64,000 nt of DNA from Megalopta genalis (GCF_051020955.1 NC_135030.1:550501-614500), one strand, 5' to 3'. Numbered from the stretch's first letter, positions 32,140 to 44,500 are shown. Numbers and translations are program-made. Notes: generated from the letters alone by a model not told the origin.

Positions 32140-33360
32140 CATATATTATTCTAATCTGGTGTAATTTGGCGTCACTTGCGATATCTTTATTAATTGACAG
32201 AATTTGCAGAGTTGTTCTAATATGATTGTTTCTTACGAACCGTGGCGCTATTGAAAACTTCTAAAAGAACCGTTTCAAACGAAATTTACATGGTTTTAAG
32301 AGGCACGTAATCTCATATTAAAAACTTTATTTTTATTATTATGTACTTTATTTCTTTAAAAATAGAATCATATATTTTTTATTATACAGTCGATTCAGCT
32401 CTTCATTCTTTTCATAAAAATACCAAGGCATTCATTGCGACAAATCATTGTTTTAGAAGATATTTCAAGTTCTTATTGTGTTCTTATCGTGTTAAATTGA
32501 TTGATGGATTTATAATGAATTTTGAATTTATACATAAATTTCTATAGAAATTTCAGATTTACAAATAAAGTTATAAGAGTGTATCGAAGTTAAATAATTC
32601 GTGATTTCACGCGACTCAACTTGCAATTGAAAATCAGGTGATTTCAGCAATAATTGATCTGCGCAGCCTTGTTCTGTTATAATTTATAATTACTCTCTTT
32701 GTACACTTTATAGGTGCATGTATATAACTTGACTGTCGCGCGGATAAAGCGAGACGGTTTTGTACATTCGAATAAAAGATTTTGATGGGACCGGAATTAA
32801 TATCTACTGTTCTATATCCGTAGTGGATTTATACTCATTGTTTGTTAGGATATCGCCGTGCCACGCCAGTTAATACGTGATGTCGCTCTCAGCAGCACAG
32901 ATGAATAATCATTATACGGGGCTCGCTGCACCGTGAAAACATTTCGGATGAATTTCGGTGCCGGAACAATTTGGTCCGTAATACGTACTTTTGCCGCGGC
33001 GCGTTCACTATTAATTGCGTGATTGTTTGAATTATCCGGTCAATTTATTTCCTACGTGCGCGGGACCGTTATTATATACGTGTATCTAATTTCAACATAT
33101 TTTACATGGTCATGCTTCGCTTTGCCGTGAATTTTAACGTGGCCGTTCCGATTTACAAACACCGCGAGATCGAATGTTAATTCGAAACCGTAATTGTCCG
33201 ATTAATCTTATTAGGCCGTTGTTAATGCGCAGCGTAATTTCGCGGATCAGTGAAAGAAATAATTTTTGACATTGAGCCTTTGTCTCATGCTATTCATACG
33301 GAAACCATTCTCTCGCCGGATTTCATAATCGTCTCCAATTTAATCCACGATATTTGGAAT
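32140..33360. other. Repeat-free unique block
   Basis: AT-rich sequence to 32.8 kb is followed by a balanced, repeat-free stretch (about 32.85-33.25 kb). That stretch carries many AT-core motifs (ATTAATTGC, GTTAATTCG, GATTAATC) of the kind bound by homeodomain proteins. No open frame stands out. It could be regulatory DNA; this is inference. Confidence 0.3.
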
Positions 33361-33363
33361 ATA

Positions 33364-34095
33364 CAGGGTGTCCCAGGTTTTAATGTTCAAACTTTGTCGG
33401 TGTATTCTATGGTACAAAGTAAGAAAAAAATGTTATGCAAACATAGGTTATAACAAAAATTCAGAATATAGGAATAGTAATCAACTTGCTGTTACTGCGA
33501 GCATTGGCTTGAATAGATCAGCAAATGCCGTCTGTTTATGTAAGCTGTGTTTATTAATACATTTCGAAACGTATTAATAACCGTTGTTGACAATACACAA
33601 TTGACATCGATTGAAGAATCTTTTTTATTTTTTATTTTTTTTTTGTTGATAATATTATAACTATAATACTATTATATTATATTATAATTACTATATTAAT
33701 TAATATTTATATTAATAATTATTATATTAATATTATAACTATAATACTATTATATTATATTATAATTACTATATTAATTAATATTTATATTAATAATTAT
33801 TATATTAATATTATAATTAACAATATTATATATTATATATAATTTTTATAATATTATAATATTATAAATATTATATTTTATAATTTATAATATTATAATA
33901 TTATAAATATTATATTTTATAATTTATAATATTATTAATATATTATAAATATATTATATATTATAATAAAAATAATATATTATTATAACTTCATAATAAA
34001 GCTCTATATGACCTATGTCTACATAACATTTTTTTCATACTTTGTACCATAGAATATACTAACAAAGTTTGAACATTAAAACCTGGGACACCCTG
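33364..34095. mobile_element. 732-bp TIR element with AT-rich interior
   Basis: The arms are long terminal inverted repeats of about 90 bp (33364 to about 33454, and about 34006-34095). They start CAGGGTGTCCCAGGTTTTAA and end in the complement, and TA is present on both sides. The interior (33600-34000) is an AT array with an internal direct duplication at 33658 and 33735. No coding content. The outer nine bases match the palindromic MITE, the rest does not, so it is a separate family of likely Tc1/mariner type. Confidence 0.8.
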
Positions 34096-34206
34096 TATAC
34101 TCTTGCGGATCGTTTTTATAATTCTCGACAATCGGTAACTATAAAAACGATCCAGAAGACTCGAATAATCGTATCTTCTCTTCCCAAATTGTTCATTCTT
34201 CTGCGA
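34096..34206. repeat. Loop and right part of a fold-back element
   Basis: The stretch contains CGGATCGTTTTTATAATT and its inverted copy TATAAAAACGATCC, then CTCGAATAATCGTATCTTC and TTCCCAAATTGTTCATT. These are the middle and right half of the ACAGTAAATTCTCC family. The left half is replaced by the TIR element that ends at 34095. Confidence 0.6.
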
Positions 34207-36115
34207 CAGATCAATCGGACACGAATTACAGAGAAACTACTATACCATTGTTTCAGTAATGAATTCAAGAGCCGACTCAGAAACGCCAGAAAAAACGATC
34301 CATTTATTTCGAAGAAGAAAATCCAAATTCCGACTTTCGACCAGCCGCAATCCTGTGGCGAACGCGCTCCACCGTGCGTCGCGAGCCCGACAGATTGAAA
34401 AACACAATTGAAACTAAACGTTCCCGAGCTGCTTGGTTTCCTGCGGAAACCATCAGCGGGATTAAACGTTAAATTTTGAATCGACAGTCTGAAAATCCGA
34501 GACGGCGGGTCGACGCGAGCCAACATTCTTTCGAGCATCCTCCCGAATTTATCGGATCGGGAGGGAAACCAATAGGAGTCAACGCGCGCGCGCGCGCTCC
34601 AATCAACAATATCTTCGAACAGACGTTAATTAGATTTCGCTGGACCGTGTATATCTCCTCGTCGCGTTGTTAGCTCGAAAGAGCAAAGAGAGCTCAAGGT
34701 CCGTGGGGAATAACGTTAAAATTCACTGACGTATGAATAATTATGACAGAGAGAGCGCCGGGGCTACAGGAGTATCGATAAATCTCCAGCGACCGTAACC
34801 CGCGGAAAAATTGCGAGTACGTGCGCGCGTCCTTATCGCGCAAAATACGAAAATTTCGAATGCATGAGGCTCGATTTTGCCGATGGAACGCGACGCGGCC
34901 GGCGGACAGATGTCCGGGCAGGCCGCCGCCGCCGCTTATTATTCCTCGCCGGCCGACACACCGTTCGAATATCCCCGCACGGGGACGCATTTCGAGTCAT
35001 GCTTCATGAATTTTCAGTAACGTTTCGATAAAGTGAATTAACAGAGTCTCATTCCGCGCGGACCCGGCTTGGTAACCGTGGAATTCGATAATTCCGATCC
35101 CGCAACGGTCTCCTCTCGCCCGGGCTCGCGCTTATTTCTCCGGGAATGTGTTTGTCCGCGCGATCGCCCCACCGACATTCGGAAATCGAAGGGGAACAAT
35201 TATTATGTAAGCGGAGGCGCGATGTTTGGAAGACACGGGAGCCCCGATTTGCATCGAATCGCGGTAACTCTCGGTTCTCCGGGAACAGAGAACGGGGTAA
35301 GGCAGATAGATGGCTAGATAAAGAGAGAGAGAGGGAGAGATAGCACCGACTACCGTCGTTCCGCGCGAGCTAAATTGCATTACCCCGCCGGTGCTCGGAA
35401 TATTTTCCGCGGCGCCTTCACTCCCGACAATCTGCTTATCAATTTTGGACCCGAAGCAATTTGCTCGCGTCCGTCTTCCCCGGCGGATTCCTGAAATTCA
35501 GGATATCGTGCGCGATCTCTTATCGATGATGACTGTGCAGGAACGAGGCGTGCACGGTTTTTTAGTAACGGGCTTGCGACTCTATGTTCTTCGCGATGGG
35601 GCTTGCGATAAGATCCTGCCGAAAGTGATCGAAAATGCTCGTTGCTTCTCCACACAGTGGCTGAAGAAAAAAGAACAGTTGCGATGTCGGCTTCGGTTCT
35701 TGAAGAGAGAATCGAACGGGTCTCGCAACTATTATTGTTGCAGAACTGTAAAGACATTAGAAGAATTGAAAAATGTTGTTGCGTTATTTTGAATATAGCA
35801 AAACGATTGCAAGCAGTAATACATTTTTATTCGACTTCTGCTTCCTGAAATTAATACAGACAATTTTTATTTTGCATAAGGATTCGCAGTCGACCGATCA
35901 CAAAATGAGATCCGTGAAGTGTCTTCTTCCATAATCGCCTTGATTATGGATTAATAAATTGTACGCCACTGCATTCGAGAAACTCTCCTCTACCTTTTAA
36001 GGTCGATTAGAACTTTCTAACGTTTCTACTTTTCATGCAATAACTCATTTTTGTTCGAAATTCTGTGCTTTTACAAAAACTCGCGTTTTTCGAAAACATT
36101 TCTTAAAACTTATTA
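34207..36115. other. CpG-rich unique island
   Basis: From 34.3 to 35.7 kb the sequence is GC-balanced to GC-rich, with a GA tract at about 35320-35342. Overlapping frames (109-140 codons) occur on both strands with no recognisable product. A TAGACTGC-family right end (GATTCGCAGTCGA) lies at 35881-35893. Confidence 0.35.
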
Positions 36116-36155
36116 TAATACAACATTTACAATTACTTCAGTTGCCAACCCAATA
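36116..36155 (-). mobile_element. Solo mariner terminal repeat
   Basis: CAATTACTTCAGTTGCCAAC followed by CCAATA matches the 3' end of the mariner at 22.45 kb. No body or partner end is seen nearby. Confidence 0.55.
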
Positions 36156-36390
36156 CAAGGTGAACGAAATAACTCGATCACGGCATATAACTCGTTTGGA
36201 TCTTGTAATAGGAGGAAATGACGGAAGAAAGTATTGTACGACTTGGAGAGACAAATATTGTGGTGTGTGAAAATTTATCTCAGTGTTAGAAACTTAAAAT
36301 TATTGTAAACTGAAGCATAATTATGCGACAGAATAGCCATAAAAATATTTGATTTATTATGATCGATTCGCGAGATGCCGTGTGGATGAT

Positions 36391-36976
36391 AGTCATAGTA
36401 TAATAGTAATATAAAAATAGTAATATAAATAGTAATATAGTAATAGTAATATATAATATATATAGTAATATATAATAGTAATATAAATAGTAATATAGTA
36501 ATAGTAATATATAATATATATAGTAATATATAATAGTAATATAGTAATAGTAATATATAATATATATAGTAATATATAATAGTAATGTAAATAGTAATAT
36601 AGTAATAGTAATATATAATATATATAGTAATATATAATAGTAATATAAATAGTAATATAGTAATAGTAATATATAATATATGTAGTAATATATAATAGTA
36701 ATATAAATAGTAATATATAATAGTAATATAAATAGTAATATAGTAATAGTAATATATAATATATATAGTAATATAAATAGTAATATAGTAATAGTAATAT
36801 ATAATAGTAATATAAATAGTAATATAGTAATAGTAATATATAATAGTAATATAAATAGTAATATAGTAATAGTAATATATAATATATATAGTAATATATA
36901 ATAGTAATATAAATAGTAATATAGTAATAGTAATATATAATAGTAATATAAATAGTATAATAGTAATATAGTAAAA
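36391..36976. repeat. AGTAATATA minisatellite
   Basis: About 585 bp of variable AGTAATAGTAATATATAATA and AAATAGTAATAT blocks. The absence of stop triplets on the minus strand produces a 250-codon YYYI-type frame (36275-37027), which is a repeat artefact. Confidence 0.95.
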
Positions 36977-38695
36977 TAATCTTCGAACGTTATTGCGTAC
37001 CTCTAAACTGCAAGTGTATATTTTCAAACGTAAACCGTGCCGATGATATTGATTGAACCCAATTGAAAAATCTCGAAATTATCCGCCAAAGAAATTCGCG
37101 AACACTGATGTCCACCGATCCTAAAATTATCCTATGAGAGCGAGCAAAATAATTTCAAGATATATTGAAAAATGATCTAACAATTAGAAAAAGTAACGAA
37201 CAGTACATTTTATTATTCTTCAAGAAATGTTTGTTCAGATACAGTGCATTTCGCAAGCCACTATAACTTACACGCGTGCTGAAAATTTCATCGAAATTGG
37301 TCGATGTTGTTGCGAGCTACAAACAATTGAAGATCGAAAAACCGCAGTTCTTTTCACGGGTTTCTACACTTTCCACTGATAACTGCAACAAACCTGTAGC
37401 TTTTTACATCCTTCAGTGGCTACACCATCCGACGAATTACCGAGATTTACAAGATATATTGCTTAAATTTGCGTTATTACATCAAATAAAAGAGTCGAAA
37501 AAAACGTGAGTCTTTTATTATAACAGAAAAATTAAAAAAAAAAGAAGAAAGCATTTCAGTCCTTACAAGTTATTATGTTTTAAAAAAGCGTCCAGATATT
37601 AACGCGAGTCGCTGCATCTTTGTCGTCGCAACTCTCCCCTACATGATACAACAGTCAACAATTGGAAACGTAATTTACAGCTGAATTTCCAATAAATGAA
37701 TCCCCAGATTCGATGCCAAGACCAATAATATACGATAACAGAGGCCGGATTAATGTACTTCCGAAACAATAATACTGCAAACATACTGTTCGCACGGTCC
37801 CGAGGTTATCGATAATTTGTCGGCACGTTCCGAAAATACAATCGTCGCCGCGAAGACGGCGGAGACAAACGGTCCGGGACGTGTTAAAATTTGCCCGGGA
37901 CACGCCTAAAAATATAACCTCGAGGTGGAAACGAAGTTCTGCGGCAAATGAAATTACCGACAGGCGAATAAAGCGTTTCAACGGGCGGACCAGCAGCGGT
38001 GGTAGGGAGAGACGGCGGACTTTTAGAGCACATAATATGAAGGACCGGCGTGCTGCGGAGGAGTGTCGATAAACGTGGCGATGAGGAAAGAAAAAACAAA
38101 AGCGCGACGGGGGTACGGACGTAGGAATAATATGGAAACTTCCGACGAGAGGATGGAGAGGCTGAGAGGGAACGCCAGGGCTCAACGGCCGACACACGTT
38201 CAACCCTCAAAATGAAATTCTACGGGTGTCATTACTCGCGTTGCGGGACAGATTTATTCGGCAGTCATGGTGATTCCGTGAGCGACCAATCGCGGCGCGG
38301 ATGCTCTCCCGAGATACAGATCGTGATTCCTCCTTTCCGTGGTTACCGAACGGGTCGCGCGAACGAGAAAATACTGAGGATATCCCCCGGTTAAAATAGC
38401 ATTTGCGGCGTGGCCAGCGAATGCGTTTTCGAAGCACTCGAATGTGGATAAAGTACCGAGGAAATGGCCACTTCAGATACCCGACCGCCACGTATCAGAT
38501 AATCTTGCTGAAGCATTCGTGTGTTTGCGGCTTCAATGAAATAAACGATGGGATTAATTGCGCCGATTCGCGCCGCGCCGCGCCGGCGCGCCACGGTGAT
38601 TTGAACGCGTGCGAAAGCGCGGATACGTGTCTTCCGATGTTTGACACTAGATTTACGGACCGAGTCAATTTGACTCGTACTCATTCGTATATTTA
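36977..38695. other. Unique DNA, GC-rich in the second half
   Basis: AT-moderate to 37.6 kb, then a CpG-rich island (37.75-38.65 kb) with overlapping frames on both strands (largest 182 codons on minus, 37655-38203). The minus frame has no recognisable domain. A GGCGC-type microsatellite is at about 38570-38592. Confidence 0.35.
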
Positions 38696-38697
38696 TA

Positions 38698-39060
38698 CAG
38701 GGTGTTCCAAAAATGTCTCGCAAACCGACAGTGGCGGGTTCCTCGGCTCATTCGAAGCAACTTTTTCCTTTACAAAAATGTTCTCCGAGGCACCGTTAAC
38801 GAGTTATCAACGAAAAACAGCGACCAATGAGAGGCGAGCTCGGCTGGCGCGAGGCGACCGAGCCAATGAGCGGAACTGGGCTTCGTGCGCTGGTTGACTG
38901 GGCCGCCTCGCGTCAGCCGTACTCGATTCTTATTGGTCACGGTTTTTCGTTGATAACTCGTTAACGGTGCCTCGGAGAACATTTTTGTAAAGGAAGAAGC
39001 TGCTTCAAATGATCCGACGAACCCGCCATTTCCGGATTGCGAGACATTTTTGGGGCATTT
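38698..39060. mobile_element. Palindromic TA-flanked MITE, copy D
   Basis: The left end CAGGGTGTTCCAAAAATG follows TA (38696-38697). The right end is cut or mutated (TTTTTGGGGCATTTAA). The core is in the orientation opposite to copies A-C. The 70-codon frame is open on both strands (minus 38770-38982). Confidence 0.85.
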
Positions 39061-39436
39061 AATTATCTCCTAAACTATAAGTTGTTTCTGAACTGATTCT
39101 AAATGAAACTACACTGTTTCAAGGTGATCATATTTTATGATAGTCACAAATCTTCTCTAGGTGGATGTATCTCCGAGCTTTAAAGGTGAGCTTAAGTTTT
39201 TTTAAATGGAACATAGCATAGATATGCTTGTAGTCCATTTCAAGACGAATTCATTGATTCTATAACACACTTTGGTCTTTCAAGATCGTTCAAGATCATT
39301 TAATGCCGTTCAAAACTTACCTTCGTTAAACGTCCCCAAAATTTATTTAGCCCGAGTATCTCCTCGAGTTGTACGTTAACATCGCGCGAACTCACGATAA
39401 TGATCGTTTCTTCTTGTGTTTACAAACTGAAAATAT
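39061..39436. other. AT-moderate unique DNA
   Basis: No supported feature was seen. Confidence 0.35.
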
Positions 39437-39520
39437 ACAGTAAATTCCTCCTAATTGACGCTCAGATTGTACAGAAAAATGGACAATACGGGAAAAGGAG
39501 ATACGAAGAATACGATTATA
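39437..39520 (+). mobile_element. Fold-back element, left half only
   Basis: ACAGTAAATTCCTCCTAATT and AAAAATGGACAATACGGG match the left half of the ACAGTAAATTCTCC family. No right half follows. Confidence 0.6.
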
Positions 39521-39690
39521 AAGGATTCCGCAGAACCAACTTAACTCGAGATAAGATATTCTTGCATCCAATACCTCAATTTATGAATTTAATCGTATTA
39601 AATATTTGTTGTATTTGCAAGCTTGTCCACCTTGTACAGACATAACCTTGTACAACTAAGTAAAACCATAAAGGTTTCAAGAGCTCTCAA

Positions 39691-39927
39691 CCCTCTGCAC
39701 TCAAAACCAAATTAACGCAAAATTTAAAATAGCTTCTCTGACCCACGTTATTTCCATTTTATATAACCCAGTGCATTTTCTACATATGAAATTGAATTTT
39801 ATGACTGATACAACAGTTATGCTTTTAACAGTTCTTTGAATATAAACAAATTTGATGAATAAAATTATTTTGAAGCGTCACGTAACAATTTTGACGTTGA
39901 CCTAATAAGACGTTGACATGCAAGAGG
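39691..39927. mobile_element. piggyBac-type MITE candidate
   Basis: The 237-bp segment lies between TCAA (39687-39690) and TTAA (39928-39931). Its ends CCCTCTGCACTCAA and, inverted, CCTCTTGCATGTCAA resemble the 15.1-kb element (CCCTTTGCACTC). The interior is AT-rich and non-coding. Confidence 0.45.
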
Positions 39928-39931
39928 TTAA

Positions 39932-41035
39932 AAAATATAGATGTTGTAATTAGCTTTATACGATCGATTATTAAGTTTTCGAATAAGAGGCTACCAGAGA
40001 GAAATGAAGATAGTCAACGGGAAATGAAAGACGCCGAGAAAATAATACTCTGTATAAAGGAAGAGAATTCGATTCAGGACATCGTGCAGTTTTCTTATTT
40101 CGATATTTTTCGTGCTTGTTTTCTGTAACGAAAGCCGGCCCCTTGCCGGGCCGAAACTCAAACTTTCCCGTCGGTCTTAGAATAATGGAAACGTGAGGCG
40201 ACTCTCTGAAAAAGACAAGACACACCGAGCCAGCCGGCCGCCGCGGATATCACTGGCACTCAATTTCTGCGAGTTTTAATCCACCGCCGGAATTCCACGG
40301 CTATTTATGTGTCCCGGGAAACTGGTAGCCGAGCATTTTAACCGTAAATTGCGACCGCCGTTTTCTTCCGCGGCACCAAAAGCCGCGCAAAATTGCAAAA
40401 TAAAATTTTTTAATCTCGCTAGAGAAGGAACTTCTGATAACTCGGCGAGAAATAGAGCGCCAGGCGGTTCTTTCGCTTTCGAGAGGAAAACAGAGATCCC
40501 GTCGACCGATGACGGTCACAACAAACTAATTTCTTAAGGCGATGCACTTGGACGATTAACTTCGGATAGAGACGAATATCGACAACGGTGCGGGCTAGCG
40601 GAGCGCGCGAAGAAAGTTAGCGAAGACGATCCATCAATGACCTCATGACGCCTCAAAATGGCGAAGCGGCACGGATGTACGAAATAACGCTGAGCGACGC
40701 CCGTCCCTTACAACGCCCGTGGATCAGTCAGTAATTGATCGGACGCCGATGGAGTAAACACTCCAGCGTTGATTGATGAACTAATCAACCCTCGAGATTT
40801 TCACCGGATCCCGTCCTGATACAAATCGAATCTTCCTGTTAATTCTCAAACGGAAATAAGCAAACTTTCCATCTATTAGGTCTTTAGAATTAGGTTTTAC
40901 CTTCTTTCTTATAGAAAAGATCGACGGTCGAAACTTGTTTATTATTTAAGCTGTGGGCAAAACTGCGACGCAATTCATGCAATAACACCGTGCGATTTAA
41001 AGCATTTCGATTTTTATTCGTTTTGGTTACGGTAT
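39932..41035. other. Unique DNA, balanced composition
   Basis: GC-balanced stretch with open frames of 71-84 codons on both strands and no recognised product. GAAAGCCGGCCCCTTGCCGGG at about 40131 forms a short stem. Confidence 0.3.
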
Positions 41036-41038
41036 CAC

Positions 41039-41205
41039 TGAACTGCCGATTTTATGCATTTATGACATAAGAAGTGTCTAATAATATTGTTGCACTATTG
41101 TCACTTTATTAGAATAGTTGAAAGAAGCAACTTCGCTTTGTTTAATTTCTGTTTCAAACAATGGTTTTGGACAAATTTTTATTTTGCACAAAGATCAGCA
41201 GTCTA
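41039..41205 (+). mobile_element. TAGACTGC-end MITE copy
   Basis: Left GAACTGCCGATTTTATGC and right AAGATCAGCAGTCTA are imperfect inverted ends. The sub-end ACAAATTTTTATTTTGCA matches the copies at 58.6 and 59.1 kb. Confidence 0.6.
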
Positions 41206-41407
41206 CAAATTACTAATATAAGCGACCGAAAAAATTATTATTATTGATTAGGGGAATTCTATTTCGGTCATTCATACCAGTTAATCACGATGGAAATTTA
41301 TTTCGATTGTTCACAACAAAATTGTAGTGAAAAATTTGTGGATCACATTTTCAAGAACTATATGCAACCAATTTAGAAAGACACATGGTGAGGATGCATT
41401 TAGAATT

Positions 41408-41595
41408 ACAGTAAATTCTCTCCAATTGTCCTTCAGCTTGTGACTAAAAATGGACAGTTTGGGAAGAAGAGGTTCAAGCTTCGCAGCTCGTTTTTACAAT
41501 TGTCGATTATCAACAACTATAAAAACTATCTATCTCCTTCACAAATTGTCCATTTTTGTTTGCAAGCTGAAGGACATTTGGAGAGCATTTACTGT
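41408..41595. mobile_element. Fold-back element, ACAGTAAATTCTCC family, best copy
   Basis: The 188-bp element has almost fully paired arms: ACAGTAAATTCTCTCCAATT with AATTGTCCTTCAGCTTG on the left, and CAAGCTGAAGGACATTTGG to GCATTTACTGT on the right. Inner blocks also pair, with an ACAATTGTCGATTATCAAC loop region. Confidence 0.8.
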
Positions 41596-41606
41596 ACACA
41601 TATAAT

Positions 41607-41723
41607 CCTCGCGCGACAAGAAGGCACCTTGGTGTTTACATTCCCCCTCTTACTAGCTGCGGTAGCGTGGCAGCTGGTAAGAGGGAGAATGTAAACACAA
41701 AGTTGCCTTCTTGTCGCGCGAGG
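41607..41723. repeat. 117-bp hairpin, 54-bp arms and 9-base loop
   Basis: The left arm begins CCTCGCGCGACAAGAAGGCA and the right arm ends in its complement at 41723. The arms differ at about four positions and are joined by GGTAGCGTG. The size and shape fit a miRNA or hairpin-siRNA precursor or a very small fold-back element. It lies 12 bp downstream of the fold-back element that ends at 41595. Confidence 0.85.
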
Positions 41724-43480
41724 ACTGTACGTAGAAGGGAAAGAAAACGTAGAGAAGCTGAACAGCGAGGGAAAATTGTGAAAATAAACATAATTTGCAA
41801 TTGAATGAAATGTCTTTTTTAGAGACTTTTACCTATTGCTGATATTTATCGTCATCGAAATACCTATGGAATAACTTTTGATAGTAATTCGAACGTGGCA
41901 GTGGTTTGTAACGCGTTTAACATTTACCGATTTATTTTACGTAATTTTTACATTTTTCACGTAATCCACATTTATCTGCTGTCCCTCTTTCAAAAGTCGA
42001 CGGTTCCCGTAATGCAGTTCATTTTCATTTTTATTTTCGCTCCCGTCGTCACGGATGATTATTATACAAAATACAATTCCCCTCGTTAATTACTGTTATG
42101 AACCATCAAAATAAATGTTTCGCACAACAGAATTAATTAAGCGACAGAATTAAAGTGTCCCTCATTGATAACTGTTATGAGCAATGAATATACGATTTTT
42201 CCGGCATTTATAATTATTATTTGTAACAAAAAACAGTTCGGTCGAATATATTAATAAATTAAATTATATATTATTATTATTATTAAATTATATATTAATA
42301 AATATAACGATTAACGTGGACGCTTACGAGAAAAATGAAATTAAGCATAAAACCCGATGACGGTTTCATTTTGAACTTGGAGATGAGGTAGTCTTATTTA
42401 TTGCTGAGATGAGGGTAAATTAAGCTTTTATTCGAAATACAGGTCTCATAAAGTTTAAACATTTCTAATGTACCGTAGCGACACGAGTGTGTTATAGACA
42501 ATTTGAGTTAATTTCTGCTGAAACGGAGACGAGTGCAATTAACTACCGCCACCGGAGAAGAGACAGAACTTTTGCGCGTTATTAGTACGCTCGAGAAGAC
42601 TGCCACTCCTTATTACCACGCCCCATAATTCTTCCTCGGATGCAACACTGGAAACGCTCTAATATTGTCGAATTAAATTTCTAATAGCCTGGTGTACCAT
42701 CGTTCTGACAATGGAAACGAATCACGTGACTGATTTTGTCTATATGATGCAAAAATACAATGCCATGCCATGCATCTATAAATGACGAAATGATTTGTAC
42801 TATAAGAAAAGAGGTTATGTCAAGGTTATGTCAATTATTTCAATTTCTATTTCATTAAATATATTGCTTTGAATTTATGGAATTTTTTCGATTACCGGAT
42901 TGGTAGTCAAAGTGTTAATATGTATATTGTATATACATACGATAAACAAAATAACTTTTGACATCATAAAATAATTTCTTCTTAGTAATGTTTTAATACT
43001 GCATACATATTTTGGATCAAAGGGATTAAAAGATATTTCTAAAAATCTTTTATTTACCATTATTTTTAGCGAACAGATCAAAGAGCACTTTGAAAATTTT
43101 TTTCATTTCGACATTATTTTTACCGAACAGGTTGGAAGATACTTTTTGATATTTTAATTTTGCATTATTTTTACGATATGGATCGAAAGACATCAAAGAG
43201 ATTGGACGACACCTTCTAAAATTTTCCTTTGAAGTTATCTTCCACGTTTATTCACTTCTTTTTCAACTAACTTCGCAACCTTTCCTGTAACAATTATAAT
43301 ACTTATTTAGTAGAAATATATAGTTATATGCAAGAGGTTGGTAGAAGTTGTATTAAGATCGATATTTAAATATTTCCTTACACGAGCAGTGCTTTTCAAT
43401 GTAATTTTACAATTATTTTATAACTCTTTATCGACTGACACAATTTAGTTTAATAAATATTTTGAGTGACACAGCTTGGA
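41724..43480. other. AT-rich unique DNA
   Basis: No recognisable coding frame. Short AT microsatellite at about 42250-42300. A 68-codon minus frame (42875-43081) is low in complexity. Confidence 0.4.
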
Positions 43481-43482
43481 GA

Positions 43483-43585
43483 TTACTTGTTATGAAGCAA
43501 ACTTATTGTAATTATTATTATATTATATACATATATATAATATAATATAATAATAATTACAGTAAGTTTGCTTCATAACAAGTAA
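43483..43585. repeat. 103-bp near-perfect palindrome
   Basis: TTACTTGTTATGAAGCAAAC with its flank to the AT centre is mirrored by GTTTGCTTCATAACAAGTAA. The centre is near 43534. ATT microsatellites follow to 43738. Confidence 0.85.
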
Positions 43586-43672
43586 TAATAATAATAAATA
43601 TTTAATATTTAAGCACTCGATAGTTATATTATATATATATAATATATTATATTATTATTATTATTATTATTA

Positions 43673-43710
<38 letters not shown>

Positions 43711-44500
43711 CATATATATTATATTATTATTATAAATAATACCAGATAAGAATATATAGGACGTGAGTATAAAAATGTTCGTTGAGATCAATATGCAAAA
43801 TAAAACTGAACGAAATGTACGTTTCAATTTTGTCCTATAACGAAAGATCGAAATCAAAACCGTATTTATTATTCGAAGTAACGAGAAAATAAATTAATGT
43901 TGAAATCGGGGATAATATTCACAATTGATATTAAAGTAACATTACTGTTTAATCAATATCGCCGATATCAAATTCATGATACTCATTGTGTGCGCACTCC
44001 GGTAATTATACGCTGTACAATGTAAAACGAGATACGAAACACGATGATTGCTCCGGTGAACGTTCCTCTGATCTGCACACGTTTGTACTCAACACGTCGA
44101 CGTACAGGGTGTCACAAAACGAACGGACGTTGCTCCAACGATAAATCTCAACTTTACTTCGCTTTTGTACTATATCTCTGTTTAACAACTACTTTATGCA
44201 CCCCAAACCATTCTTCTGCACCATTATGCTCAAGTTTGAAAAATTTTGTGAACACACAAATTTTCAGCATTGAAAGTCCTCTCTCTCTTTCCAATTTGAT
44301 AATATATTCAAACACAAAATATTCGGACGCCTTTTAAAATGGAAAATAACCTTTCTGAAATATTATAGGGATTAATTTACTAGACAATGTCTAAACAAAT
44401 CTTTGACGCTCGATATAATATATATATACTTATTTATTTATTTAATTATGTATGAGCCTTTTTTATCCACAACCTTTCTATATTTTATATATATATCAGC
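43586..44500. other. AT microsatellites and unique DNA
   Basis: Trinucleotide ATT runs occupy about 43645-43735. An isolated transposon-like end (ACAGGGTGTCACAAAACG) is at 44104. A 97-codon frame over 44044-44337 is unrecognised. Confidence 0.4.

Noticed and set aside
31859..32164. ILYY-repeat frames here and at 7684-7875 and 49691-49918
   Set aside because: Translation of ATATT pentanucleotide arrays.
36275..37027. 250-codon minus-strand open frame, the longest in the window
   Set aside because: It consists of YYYI-type repeats from an AT-rich minisatellite that happens to lack stop triplets. Not a protein gene.
44104..44125. Isolated CAGGGTGTCACAAAACG end
   Set aside because: Single end without partner. 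Reported only within the surrounding block.
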